NCBI GenBank assembly: GCA_902797165.1
Contig: CADBRU010000004.1
Coordinates: 45,100 to 109,099, forward strand
Length of the DNA: 64,000 bases
Reading direction: 5' to 3'
From: an uncultured Elusimicrobium sp.
GTDB taxonomy: Bacteria > Elusimicrobiota > Elusimicrobia > Elusimicrobiales > Elusimicrobiaceae
The translations under genes and the position numbers were made by a program. Under the pieces are notes generated by a model, which was not told the origin of the DNA, searched no databases, and saw nothing but the letters and a program-made list of their open reading frames with translations. This document shows positions 17,032 through 25,541 of this stretch, piece after piece (within the stretch, counting starts at the first letter, position 1; every line of letters starts with the position of its first letter).

Positions 17032-18957
17032 ATGTTTTTACGTAGACCAAGACGCAGTGATTTTAGATTAAAAATGTCTATCGGCATTATTTTACTTGCC
17101 ATGCTGATTTTATCGGCATTTCGTTTGGCCTTGTACTTATGTTATCACAGTACCTTTGCTTCCTTAACTACCGGTGAAGTGTGGGCCGCATTTTTTAACG
17201 GGCTGCGTTTTGATGTGTCGGTAGTGGCCTTATTTTTCGGTCCTATTATTTTACTTTTCAATTTACCGGTTAATTCGGTGCGCTATGTAAAAGGTTGTGT
17301 GTCGTTTATGGCCGCGGAATTAACGGTTATGATTGGTTTTTTAATCGGAGATTTAATATATTTCCCTTACGTGAAACGTCATATTGCCGAAGAAATTTTG
17401 CAAATATCGGCCGATTGGGGTTTTGTGTTAGGGTTTATGTTTACCAAAACAATTATTCCTTTATTACTGTTGTTGGGACTTTTGGGGTGGGTAGGTTTTT
17501 GGATACATAAAATTTTCAGAGATCATTATATTTTTGATCCTTATTATGCCAAAGGAGAATTAATTAAATTATTGGCCTGTGTGCTCTTTATTGTGTTCGG
17601 TATACGTGGTAATTTGGGCATGAGTAAAGCCATTAATATTGCAGATGTCTATAAATACGCTTCTTCCCCCGCCGCGGCAGCCTTGACGCTAAACGGTATT
17701 TTTACAAGTTATCAAGTAGGGCGGAAAGGCGGTATTGATATTAAGAATAATTATCCGCTTGAACAGGCTATTGCGCGTGCGCAGGAAATTTTAATTGCTC
17801 CGTCGGAAACTGTACTTGATGAAGAATATCCGCTGATGCGCGTGCCTAAAAAGAAACGTGCCTTAAAAAATATCAATTTTTTTATTGTGTTGTTGGAAGG
17901 TTGGCATCCGTATTATGTAGATTCTCTATCGGGTAATCAGTTCGGAGTGACGCCGGTATTTGATGATATTGTAAAAAATGGTATTAATTTTACCAACGCC
18001 TATGCGGTAGGACTGCGCAGTATTGCCGGTTTTTCGGCGGTGTTGGCCAGTGCTCCCTTGGTGCCGGGATTGCCGGGTTTTGGTTACGGTATGGAACTAA
18101 CCAGTTTCTTCCGTTTGCCCGGGGTTTTATCTCGAGCGGGTTGGGATACCTTTTTTGCACAAACTTCCGCGCGTGATTCCTTCCACATGTGTGCCTTAGC
18201 CCAGTATTTGGGAAATCAAGGCAGTTATGGTTGGGAAGATATTCCGCAGTTGTTACCTTATAAAGAGAAACCTTCTTTCGGTTATGATTACGACGGTCTG
18301 ATGTTTTGTGCCAATAAAATTCAAGAACGTAAGACGAAGAATTTTATGGGTATGTTATTTACGGGCACAACACATGTTCCGTTTATCAAGACACTTCCGC
18401 AATTTGAAAAATACCCCGGCAAGACATGGGATGATGGATTTAAAAATACACTTTATTTTGCGGATTGGTCTATCGGTGAATTTTTAAAACGTGCCAAAGA
18501 AGACGGTTGGTTTGATAATACGATATTTATTTTCGTGGCGGATCATACGTCCGGCGGGCCCGATTCGGATTCTTTATATAATAAATTCCGCATTCCGCTG
18601 GTAATGTATGCTCCTAAATTATTAAAACCGCGTCAGATAGATTATGTAGTATCCCAGTTGGATATTATTCCGACCATTTATAATTTAGTAGGTATGGATG
18701 TACCCTATACCGCCTTTGGAAAAGATATGTTAGATGACACCAAGGCGCAAGACCGCGTGGCTTTAATTTCCGAGGGTGTGGATATTGGTTTAATTACGGC
18801 TAAAGGTGCTTTGCGGCATACGCGCCAGCAGATTTTATCGGTAGAAAAAATATCCCCCGATTTTGATGAAAAACAAGCCGAAGAAACCTTACTTGCCTTA
18901 GACAAAACGGCTTATACTTTACTCAAAACAAATAAGTGGTATAAAGATGAACAATAA
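17032..18957 (+). CDS. LtaS/MdoB-like sulfatase-fold membrane enzyme
   Basis: This ~641-residue protein has about five N-terminal transmembrane helices (to about residue 200) and an extracytoplasmic alkaline-phosphatase/sulfatase domain. Seen are FIVLLEGWHP (metal-binding Glu), GLRSIAGFSAVLAS, where Ser takes the place of the nucleophilic Thr of the GxRTxxG motif, the GTTHVPF block and FVADHTSGG (metal Asp-His). Family members transfer phosphoglycerol or phosphoethanolamine to surface glycans or lipids. It overlaps a glycerol-kinase-like gene by 11 nt, which suggests a link to glycerol or glycerol phosphate. A TTG six nt upstream is an alternative start. Confidence 0.8.
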   Translation: MFLRRPRRSDFRLKMSIGIILLAMLILSAFRLALYLCYHSTFASLTTGEVWAAFFNGLRFDVSVVALFFGPIILLFNLPVNSVRYVKGCVSFMAAELTVMIGFLIGDLIYFPYVKRHIAEEILQISADWGFVLGFMFTKTIIPLLLLLGLLGWVGFWIHKIFRDHYIFDPYYAKGELIKLLACVLFIVFGIRGNLGMSKAINIADVYKYASSPAAAALTLNGIFTSYQVGRKGGIDIKNNYPLEQAIARAQEILIAPSETVLDEEYPLMRVPKKKRALKNINFFIVLLEGWHPYYVDSLSGNQFGVTPVFDDIVKNGINFTNAYAVGLRSIAGFSAVLASAPLVPGLPGFGYGMELTSFFRLPGVLSRAGWDTFFAQTSARDSFHMCALAQYLGNQGSYGWEDIPQLLPYKEKPSFGYDYDGLMFCANKIQERKTKNFMGMLFTGTTHVPFIKTLPQFEKYPGKTWDDGFKNTLYFADWSIGEFLKRAKEDGWFDNTIFIFVADHTSGGPDSDSLYNKFRIPLVMYAPKLLKPRQIDYVVSQLDIIPTIYNLVGMDVPYTAFGKDMLDDTKAQDRVALISEGVDIGLITAKGALRHTRQQILSVEKISPDFDEKQAEETLLALDKTAYTLLKTNKWYKDEQ

Positions 18958-20395
18958 ATTAATTATTGCCTTGGACCAAGGTAGTTCTTCTTCTCGTGCA
19001 TTGGCTATTAATATGCAAGGAGAATTAAAGAGCCGGGAATCAGTGCCCGTAAATACCTTGCGTCCGATTGCGGGACAGGCAGAATTAAATGCGGAAGATT
19101 TACTAAGCGGACAAGTAGGAGTATTGGAAAAATTAGTGGCTCAAGTCGGCATTGATCAGGTGGCATGTTTGGCTTTGTCCGGTCAACGATCCACCGTCGT
19201 GTTTTGGGATAAAATTACGGGTAAACCTTTGGGGCCGGTGTTAAGTTGGCAAGATGGAAGAGCCGGCCAATCTATCGAACAAATTGATCTTACGCAAGAG
19301 AGCGTACATCAAATTACGGGTTTATATAAAACTCCTTTTTATTCCGCTGCCAAAATTAAATGGGCATTAGATCATATACCTGCTGTTTCACAAGCGGCTA
19401 AGGAAAACAGACTTTGTATCGGTCCGACGGTAAGTTATATTATTTGGCACTTAACTGCAGGGCAAGTTTTTGCTTGTGATGCTACGTTAGCCCAACGTAT
19501 GCTTTTATTTAATATTCATAAAATGAATTGGGATGAGCAACTGTTAAATGCTTTTAGGATACAAAGGCAATGGTTGCCTCAATTAAAACGCACGTGTGAT
19601 GATTACGGAGCATGGAATTATCAAGGCCATCAAATTCCTATAAACGTGTGTATCGGAGATCAACAGGCGGCTTTGTGTGCGCTGCGGGTAGTGAGCGGCG
19701 GATCCTGTATTAACTACGGCACAGGAGCCTTTTTTATGCGTAATATCGGCAAGAAATGTCACTTGCTCCCGGGGCTGTTGACCTCTGTGGCCACCAGTGG
19801 ATCCAAGGCCGGATATGAATATTTACTGGAAGGTCCGTTAAACGCTTGCGCCACCGTATTTACATGGTTAAATTCATTAGGCCTTTCCGTAAATACTACG
19901 GATATAGATGATTTAGCCTCCAAGGCGCAAAAGCCGATTTGGTTTTTGCCGGCCTTAGGCGGACTAGGGGCTCCGTATTGGGATTTCTCCGCTTCTCCCG
20001 TAATGTCCGGTTTATCGGCCCATACTTCTAAAGCGGATATCGTGGCGGGTGTGGTACAAGGTTTGACCTATTTGATGGCAGATATTGTATTTTACGCTGA
20101 AAGATTTGGTTTTAAGAGTAGTGATATTAAAGTGTCCGGTGGGCTGGCGAACAGTTATGTATTACTGCAAACCCAAGCCAATATTCTGCAAACGCGTTTA
20201 CTGCCTTGTGCGGAAAGAGAAAGCACTGCGGTAGGGGCTGCTTTACTTGCGGCGGAGTATATGGGTGAAAATACTTCCGTTTGGGAAACTTTGCATTTAT
20301 TACCGGTCATTCAGCCTAATTTGCCTTCGGATGTGGCAGAGAAAAAATATGATGAGTGGCACGCTTTTTTAAACTGGTGTAAATCTAACAGATAA
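18947..20395 (+). CDS. FGGY carbohydrate kinase, glycerol-kinase-like
   Basis: This 482-residue two-domain kinase has the phosphate-1 motif LIIALDQGSSSSRAL, SGQRSTVVFWD, SWQDGRAG, catalytic-base region IGDQQAAL, phosphate-2/adenosine motifs INYGTGAF and KVSGGLANS. It is closest in feel to glycerol kinase (DQGSSSSR, DQQAAL), but the substrate loop WQDGRA differs from the WQDRRT of GlpK, so another polyol is possible. The start overlaps the end of the LtaS-like gene by 11 nt, a sign of translational coupling. It might recycle glycerol set free by that enzyme (inference). Confidence 0.78.
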   Translation: MNNKLIIALDQGSSSSRALAINMQGELKSRESVPVNTLRPIAGQAELNAEDLLSGQVGVLEKLVAQVGIDQVACLALSGQRSTVVFWDKITGKPLGPVLSWQDGRAGQSIEQIDLTQESVHQITGLYKTPFYSAAKIKWALDHIPAVSQAAKENRLCIGPTVSYIIWHLTAGQVFACDATLAQRMLLFNIHKMNWDEQLLNAFRIQRQWLPQLKRTCDDYGAWNYQGHQIPINVCIGDQQAALCALRVVSGGSCINYGTGAFFMRNIGKKCHLLPGLLTSVATSGSKAGYEYLLEGPLNACATVFTWLNSLGLSVNTTDIDDLASKAQKPIWFLPALGGLGAPYWDFSASPVMSGLSAHTSKADIVAGVVQGLTYLMADIVFYAERFGFKSSDIKVSGGLANSYVLLQTQANILQTRLLPCAERESTAVGAALLAAEYMGENTSVWETLHLLPVIQPNLPSDVAEKKYDEWHAFLNWCKSNR

Positions 20396-20397
20396 AT

Positions 20398-20428
20398 AAA
20401 AATCCCCGTCGATAAAACGGGGATTTTT
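20398..20428. terminator. Bidirectional terminator
   Basis: AAAAATCCCCGT (20398-20409) pairs with ACGGGGATTTTT (20417-20428). It lies between the converging kinase and ankyrin-repeat genes. Confidence 0.88.
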
Positions 20429-20447
20429 ATTTGGAATTTATTTTCAA

Positions 20448-22208
20448 TTATTTAGCCATTTCCTGCATTTTTTCATTGACTCTGTTTTGGATGTCGGCTT
20501 CATGCTTTGCTTTGGCTGCTTCTAATTGTTTTTGCAATTTCTCAATTTCAGCATTCTGCGCTTGCATTTCTGCTTCTACTTGTTTACGTATTTCATCTTG
20601 TTTTTGTTGCAGATCGTCTTGAGTTTGAGTTACAGCCTGTTTGGTTTCCTGTTCCAACTGTGCCATTTGTGCTTGTTCCGCGGCGGCTAATTCTTCGGCC
20701 GCTTTTTTGGCTTGTAATTGTTGTTGCAGCACAGTTTTCTCTTTAATATCTAACACGGTGCGAACGGGAGAATTGGGCAAGTATTCGTCGGCCAAGGTAA
20801 ATGCCGTTTTGCCTTGTTTATTGGTGGCGGTTAAGTCCACATCATTTTTTAACAAGAGTAAAGCAGCGCGGCTGTTGGCATTTTTAATGGCATGCATCAA
20901 AGCCGTGTTTCCTTCGGCATCTCGCACATTAAGATCTGCTCCGTTGGTGATTAAAAATTGCATGGCTTCCGTATCTTTGGCTGCGGTAGTGTACATCAAA
21001 GCGGTTTTCTTATTATCGTCGGCAGAATTAAGAGAAAAGCCTTTTTTTAATAAGAATTTCATAGCGGGAATACTTTCCCCTTCGGCTGCGGCGATAAACA
21101 GATTGGCGCCTTGATTATCTTTGGCTTGTAAATCTGCTTGCATGCGGATTAATTGATTCATTAAGACCAGTTGACCGTGCTCGGAAGCATAGAAAAGCGG
21201 CGTGCGTCCGTTTTTATCGGCCAAATTGGGATTGGCACCGCTTTTAACCAGTAATTGAGCGGCTTTATCTTGTCCGGCAGCGGCAGCGGCACAAAGTGCG
21301 GAATAACCGTTGTTCGGATTTTGATAATCGGGATCAGCACCGTACTTTAACAAAACACGAATATTATTTAGGCTGCCTTTTTGGGCGGCATAAATGATAG
21401 GAGTATTTCCCGAATTGTCCGGCAAATTGATAGCACGGTTGTTGTATTTAACCAAGGTTTCCGTTAATAATCTATCATCAGAGGACATAGCCTGCAGCAA
21501 GGCGGTCTTACCTAATTCATCTTTGGCGGTAGGGTCAGCCCCGTTTTTGAGTAACAATTCAACTACATTGCGATGTCCGGCTGCTGCTGCGGCAATTAAA
21601 GGAGTAATACCATAACTGGAAGTCATGTTTACGGAAGCGGCCCCTTCTTCAACGAGCAAACGCACCACTTCGTAATTTCCTTTTTCTGCGGCCAATGTTA
21701 GCGGAGTAATACCGGCATAATTGCGTTCGTTAACATCTACGTTTGCATAAATCAAAGTACGTACTCTGTCTGCGTCATTGGCTTTAATAGCGCGCACCAA
21801 TGAAGTATCATATACGGTTTTTAATTTATTGTTGTTTGCATTTGCATTGCTTTTAGAAGGAGTTTGTTTTTGTCCGAAGACAGTTCCGCGGTAAATATCT
21901 TCTTTTTTAGCACCGTTGTCTTGCTTTCCCAGTACATTTCCGCGGTAAATATCTTGCGCCTTTCCACCGCTAGGTTGTCCTAAAACTGTTCCGCGGTAAA
22001 TATCACTAGGTTCTTGAGAGCGAGCCGCTTCTCTTTGCGCGGTTAAGGCTTTGTTTTGTGCAGATGCTTTATCGGCGGCAGATTTTTCAAGTCCGCCAAT
22101 ATAAACCGGTTTGCCGTCTACATAAATAATATCGGGTTGCTCAGCGGCATATGCACCGAAGGATACAGATAAACATAACAAAAGTAAGGCCCATTTGGAT
22201 TGTTTCAT
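20448..22208 (-). CDS. Secreted ankyrin-repeat protein with DIYRG repeats
   Basis: This 586-residue protein has a Sec signal peptide (about AYA|AE, residue 22). Residues ~70-110 hold three copies of a short motif DIYRG(T/N)V(L/F)G separated by 15-20 residues of Gly/Lys-rich linker. About ten ankyrin repeats follow (residues ~130-470; e.g. GITPLTLAAEKGNYEVVRLL, GNTALMHAIKNANSRAALLL). The last ~100 residues are a Gln/Glu/Lys-rich coiled coil. It should be periplasmic or surface exposed and bind other proteins. The function of the short repeat is unknown. It is a single gene on its strand. Confidence 0.8.
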   Translation of the reverse strand: MKQSKWALLLLCLSVSFGAYAAEQPDIIYVDGKPVYIGGLEKSAADKASAQNKALTAQREAARSQEPSDIYRGTVLGQPSGGKAQDIYRGNVLGKQDNGAKKEDIYRGTVFGQKQTPSKSNANANNNKLKTVYDTSLVRAIKANDADRVRTLIYANVDVNERNYAGITPLTLAAEKGNYEVVRLLVEEGAASVNMTSSYGITPLIAAAAAGHRNVVELLLKNGADPTAKDELGKTALLQAMSSDDRLLTETLVKYNNRAINLPDNSGNTPIIYAAQKGSLNNIRVLLKYGADPDYQNPNNGYSALCAAAAAGQDKAAQLLVKSGANPNLADKNGRTPLFYASEHGQLVLMNQLIRMQADLQAKDNQGANLFIAAAEGESIPAMKFLLKKGFSLNSADDNKKTALMYTTAAKDTEAMQFLITNGADLNVRDAEGNTALMHAIKNANSRAALLLLKNDVDLTATNKQGKTAFTLADEYLPNSPVRTVLDIKEKTVLQQQLQAKKAAEELAAAEQAQMAQLEQETKQAVTQTQDDLQQKQDEIRKQVEAEMQAQNAEIEKLQKQLEAAKAKHEADIQNRVNEKMQEMAK

Positions 22209-22335
22209 ATATATTCTCCTATATGTTTATATTATAGCAAGAGCACAGTGATTTTGGCAGAAAATTTTTTGACAATATTTAGTAGCATGGAATTTATAAT
22301 GTAAAATGATTATGGTTAATTAATATGAAAATTTT

Positions 22336-22364
22336 TTGCATTTTTCGTGCTAGGGTGGTATTAT
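22336..22364 (+). promoter_or_regulatory. Sigma-70-type promoter of the candidate small RNA
   Basis: TTGCAT (22336-22341), exact 17-nt spacer, TATTAT (22359-22364). Predicted start of transcription about 22371. No ORF follows before the terminator at 22424-22454, so the transcript is noncoding. Confidence 0.65.
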
Positions 22365-22370
22365 GAAGGT

Positions 22371-22454
22371 ATAGATTTCTCCCCCAGAACCATTCGATTT
22401 ACCCCACGAATGGATTCTGAACAAGAGCAGGGTTACATCCCCCTGCTCTTTTTT
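22371..22454 (+). ncRNA. Candidate small regulatory RNA with C-rich open patches
   Basis: The predicted transcript of ~84 nt has two hairpins. Hairpin 1 pairs CAGAA-CCATTCG (22385-22396) with CGAATGG-A-TTCTG (22407-22419) and shows loop ATTTACCCCA. Hairpin 2 pairs AGAGCAGGG (22424-22432) with CCCTGCTCT (22441-22449) and ends in a T-run, a terminator. The 5' end before hairpin 1 is single stranded and contains TCTCCCCC. Two exposed CCCC patches recall the C-rich seeds of RsaE/RoxS-type sRNAs that pair with ribosome-binding sites. No match to 4.5S, 6S or tmRNA was recognised. The 316-nt space between the ankyrin and ferredoxin genes holds only this RNA and a terminator. Confidence 0.6.
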
Positions 22455-22471
22455 ATTGTTTTTGTCTAAAT

Positions 22472-22504
22472 AAAAAACCCCTCTTTCAAATGAAAAAGGG
22501 GTTT
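22472..22504 (-). terminator. Terminator of the ferredoxin gene
   Basis: AAACCCC (22475-22481) / GGGGTTT (22498-22504) with an extended A/T-rich stem; T-run on the minus strand. Confidence 0.75.
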
Positions 22505-22524
22505 AATAACGTAGATCTATACTC

Positions 22525-22695
22525 TTACAGAGCAATAGCACTGACCGGGCAAGTACCGGCACAAGCACCGCATTCGATGCATTTGCTTGCATCAATGGAG
22601 CGTTTGCCGTCTACTTCGGAAATTGCTTGCACGGGGCAGGCTGCTTCACAGGCACCACAATTAATACATACTTCCGGGTTGACTTTATAAGCCAT
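22525..22695 (-). CDS. 2[4Fe-4S] ferredoxin
   Basis: This 56-residue ferredoxin starts MAYKVNPE and has two clostridial-type motifs, CINCGACEAACP and CIECGACAGTCP (CxxCxxCxxxCP twice), binding two 4Fe-4S clusters. It serves as a low-potential electron carrier for enzymes such as pyruvate:ferredoxin oxidoreductase and [FeFe] hydrogenase; the window also holds hydE. An AGGAGG ribosome-binding site is 7 nt before the ATG. The opposite strand carries a 66-residue open frame, which is a shadow. It is transcribed alone and ended by the hairpin at 22472-22504. Confidence 0.95.
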   Translation of the reverse strand: MAYKVNPEVCINCGACEAACPVQAISEVDGKRSIDASKCIECGACAGTCPVSAIAL

Positions 22696-22858
22696 AAAAC
22701 ATCCTCCTAATTGAGATACTATTATTATATCAAATTGGATAAGAGGGGCTATGTCTTAGCAGAGCCTAACTTTTTTATCGTCGATTAAAAAATAAATTCT
22801 GCTTGCATAAGGGGCTTATTGTGTGATACAATATAAAAGTAAGGAAGAACTAACTTTT

Positions 22859-24880
22859 ATGGAAAATAATAATACTTTATCACTTTATGATTTAAAAGCC
22901 GGCAAAGAAGCCGAAATTGTAGAAATTAAATCTTCGGAAGAACAAGCCGCCAAATTGGCTGCCATGGGCATTGCTAAAGGGCAAATTGTTTCCCGAAAAA
23001 AAGGGAAACGCCCGTTAGTTGTATCCGTTTGCGGCAGTGAAGTAGCCTTAGGGCCTCAAACCGCTAAACAAATTCAGGTGGTTGCTATCAACACCACAAC
23101 GGAAAAGGCTCCATCGGAAAAACAAACACATGTTTCCGAAAAACCCCGCACTTTTCTCTTGGCAGGCAACCCCAATGTGGGTAAAAGTTTGCTCTTTTCT
23201 CGTCTGACAGGTATTGGTATTTTATCTTCCAATTTTCCGGGCACTACGGTAGGACTACACCAAGGGCATGTGCAATTTAACGGAGATCCGTATCAAATTA
23301 TAGATATTCCGGGTTTGTATCGTTTGGAAGATAAATGGCTCATTGAAGGCAAAAAGCATGATTTGTTTAAGGAACTAAAATATGATTTTGTGGTATGCGT
23401 GGCTGATGCTTCTCATTTAGAGCGTAATTTGTATTTTACGTTGGAACTGATGAGTTTAGGTAAGCCCGTTATTTTGCTTTTGAACAAATTTGATGAAGCG
23501 CAACGGAAAGGGATTGATATTGACGTACATAAACTTTCCAAAATGTTGGGTATTCCTGTTATTGATGTGGTGGCTACGACGGGTGAAGGCCTCAAGCGTT
23601 TTGAACGGGCCGTTGCCAAATTATCTTTTGACAGTGAATGGGTACATACATTAATAGATGAACAAGGGGCGCCGATTCCGGTACCCACCGCGCCGGAAGA
23701 TAAATGGCATTTAATCGGGCATATTATTCACCGGGTACAACAAATCACGCATAAACACGCTTCCTTTACGGAAAAATTACAGGCGTGGGCCACACATCCG
23801 ATCAGCGGTTTATTTATTGCACTGGTGGTGTTGGTGCTTTCCTTCGGTATTATTCGATTTGTAGGTGAAACGCTGATTAATTGGTTAGATCCGCTTTATG
23901 AAAACTACTATTTCCCCTTCTTGGAAAAAATATTTGCGTTCTGCCAAAATACGCCTTTCTATCAATTCTTAATCGGAGATGGCGGTGAGCAATATTTCGG
24001 TGTACTAACGGATGGATTACATATTGCCTTAGTAGATGTAATGCCTTATGTGTTGGCATTTTATACACTGCTCGGTTTCTTGGGTGAAATCGGATACTTG
24101 CCGCGTTTGGCTGTGTTACTGGATGAACTGCTGCACTTTATCGGACTGCACGGATATGGGGCTATTCCCATTATGCTCGGGTTAGGTTGCAAAGTACCGG
24201 CAGTCATGGGGGTGCGTATTTTGGAAACGCGGCGGGAGCGCATTATTGCATTAGCGCTTTTACTCATTTTGGCACCTTGTATTTCACAAACCGCTATGAT
24301 TTTATCTATCCTCTCCCCCTACGGGATAAAATATTTGATTTGGGTGTTTGGCGCTTTAGTAATTAACGGATTAATTGCCGGAACAATTTTAAATAAATTA
24401 TTACCCGGGCAAACACCGGAAATGTTTATGGAAATTCCGTCGTGGAGTATCCCCCAATGGCGGCCTTTGGGACGCAAAATTTGGTTGCGTATGAAGGAGT
24501 ATTTGGCCGATGCTCTGCCGCTGATTTTGGTGGGTGTTTTGTTTGTAGATTTAATGCAATTTACCGGACTGACTGATTTAATTGCCAAATTCTTTCAATA
24601 TCCGGTGGAATATTTATTACATTTACCGGCGGAGACAACGCCGCTTTTGCTGCTGGGTTTCTTGCGTAAAGATGTGTCTATTGCCCTCTTAGAGCCGTTT
24701 AATCTCCCCCCACAGCAACTGGTGGTGGCGTGCGTGTTTATGAGTATGTATTTGCCCTGTATTGCGACGTGTATAGTGATGTGGCGCGAAAACGGACTCA
24801 AAGATACATTGCGCGTGATTTTCTTGACATTAGGTCTTGCCTTACTCAGCGCAACGGCACTGCGGTTTATATTGATGTAA
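22859..24880 (+). CDS. feoB: Ferrous iron transporter, FeoA-FeoB fusion
   Basis: This 673-residue protein starts with a FeoA-like SH3 domain (residues ~5-80: LYDLKAGKEAEIVEI, AAMGIAKGQ) fused to FeoB. The G domain has G1 GNPNVGKS (about 103-110), DIPGLYRL (G3) and NKFDEA (G4), followed by a membrane domain with GLGCKVPAVMGVR and LRKDVSIALL gate motifs. It imports Fe(II) under anoxic conditions, GTP-regulated. FeoA is usually a separate gene; the fusion ties the two at 1:1. The ATG at 22859 has AAGGAAG upstream; a GTG further up would lie inside the likely promoter (GATACAAT). Single gene with its own terminator. Confidence 0.93.
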   Translation: MENNNTLSLYDLKAGKEAEIVEIKSSEEQAAKLAAMGIAKGQIVSRKKGKRPLVVSVCGSEVALGPQTAKQIQVVAINTTTEKAPSEKQTHVSEKPRTFLLAGNPNVGKSLLFSRLTGIGILSSNFPGTTVGLHQGHVQFNGDPYQIIDIPGLYRLEDKWLIEGKKHDLFKELKYDFVVCVADASHLERNLYFTLELMSLGKPVILLLNKFDEAQRKGIDIDVHKLSKMLGIPVIDVVATTGEGLKRFERAVAKLSFDSEWVHTLIDEQGAPIPVPTAPEDKWHLIGHIIHRVQQITHKHASFTEKLQAWATHPISGLFIALVVLVLSFGIIRFVGETLINWLDPLYENYYFPFLEKIFAFCQNTPFYQFLIGDGGEQYFGVLTDGLHIALVDVMPYVLAFYTLLGFLGEIGYLPRLAVLLDELLHFIGLHGYGAIPIMLGLGCKVPAVMGVRILETRRERIIALALLLILAPCISQTAMILSILSPYGIKYLIWVFGALVINGLIAGTILNKLLPGQTPEMFMEIPSWSIPQWRPLGRKIWLRMKEYLADALPLILVGVLFVDLMQFTGLTDLIAKFFQYPVEYLLHLPAETTPLLLLGFLRKDVSIALLEPFNLPPQQLVVACVFMSMYLPCIATCIVMWRENGLKDTLRVIFLTLGLALLSATALRFILM

Positions 24881-24897
24881 TAAGATTTTAGTTAGAT

Positions 24898-24929
24898 AAA
24901 AAGAGCATCTTTTTTAAGATGCTCTTTTT
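24898..24929. terminator. Bidirectional terminator
   Basis: Perfect 14-bp stem AAAAAGAGCATCTT (24898-24911) / AAGATGCTCTTTTT (24916-24929) with TTTT loop, between feoB and a converging pilin gene. Confidence 0.9.
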
Positions 24930-24934
24930 ACAGA

Positions 24935-25408
24935 TTAATAATTACAAGTGCTTGATCCGCATAAAGATTTGCAGACTTTTTCACCGAGATCTGAATAGCC
25001 CGTACCATCACATATTCTAGTAAAAGGATGTGGATGGTATTGCGTTACATATTGATAAGATAAACAGTAATCCCAACTTTCATCATAGTCTGATGTTCTA
25101 CAGGCAAATATTTCATTATCAGATATTTCTAAGGAGTAAAAGAAATATTTTGCTTGTTTTGCATTATCTCCATCTGCGAAAGGTAAATTCAAGTCTAGAT
25201 TAATATCATCCCAATAGAGACGGTCTTGTTTGGGATTTTCTAAATAAGCAACTTCTGCGGCATCTACGATTGAGCGTAACATTAAATTCGCTTCAGCAAT
25301 GCGGCTTTTCTCTACTGCCAATGTGTATTGAGGTAGTGCAATGGCAGACAATATGCCAATAATTAAGACAACTACCAATAGTTCAATTAACGTAAAACCT
25401 TTTTTCAT
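24935..25408 (-). CDS. Type IV pilin-like protein (PilE/GspG type) 3
   Basis: This 157-residue prepilin has leader MKKG and FTLIELLVVVLIIGILSAIALPQYTLAVEKSR, the conserved helix with Glu5. The globular domain is acidic and Tyr-rich, with several cysteines including C-K-S-L-C-G-S-S-T-C near the C-terminus. The start at 25408 has GGAGGAATATT before it; the open frame extends 29 residues upstream but that part includes the promoter shared with pilin 4. Transcribed alone. N-terminal ~50 residues nearly match the other copies; the rest diverges. Confidence 0.92.
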   Translation of the reverse strand: MKKGFTLIELLVVVLIIGILSAIALPQYTLAVEKSRIAEANLMLRSIVDAAEVAYLENPKQDRLYWDDINLDLNLPFADGDNAKQAKYFFYSLEISDNEIFACRTSDYDESWDYCLSYQYVTQYHPHPFTRICDGTGYSDLGEKVCKSLCGSSTCNY

Positions 25409-25450
25409 AATATTCCTCCGACGATAAATTTGACTACTGTAAAAATTATA
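25409..25450 (-). repeat. Upstream region shared by pilins 3 and 4 (copy A)
   Basis: The 42 nt before the start codon match the 42 nt before pilin 4 (27880-27921) at 37 positions, including a TATAAT -10 box, ACAGTAGT and the GGAG ribosome-binding site. Confidence 0.8.
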
Positions 25451-25498
25451 GCAAAAAAAGTATTTGTTAAGTCTTTTTTTAAGAAATTTAGGCAAAAT

Positions 25499-25524
25499 AA
25501 AACCGCATCTTAAAATGCGGTTTT
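25499..25524 (-). terminator. Terminator of the LEA-type lipoprotein gene
   Basis: AAAACCGCAT (25499-25508) / ATGCGGTTTT (25515-25524); T-run on the minus strand. Confidence 0.8.
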
Positions 25525-25541
25525 ATGGGTTAAATAAAAAA

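Noticed and set aside
22371..22454. 4.5S, 6S or tmRNA
   Set aside because: None of their conserved loops or sizes fits; kept as an unassigned small RNA.
22490..22690. 66-residue plus-strand ORF
   Set aside because: It is antisense to the ferredoxin, whose CxxCxxCxxxCP motifs and AGGAGG site are clear.
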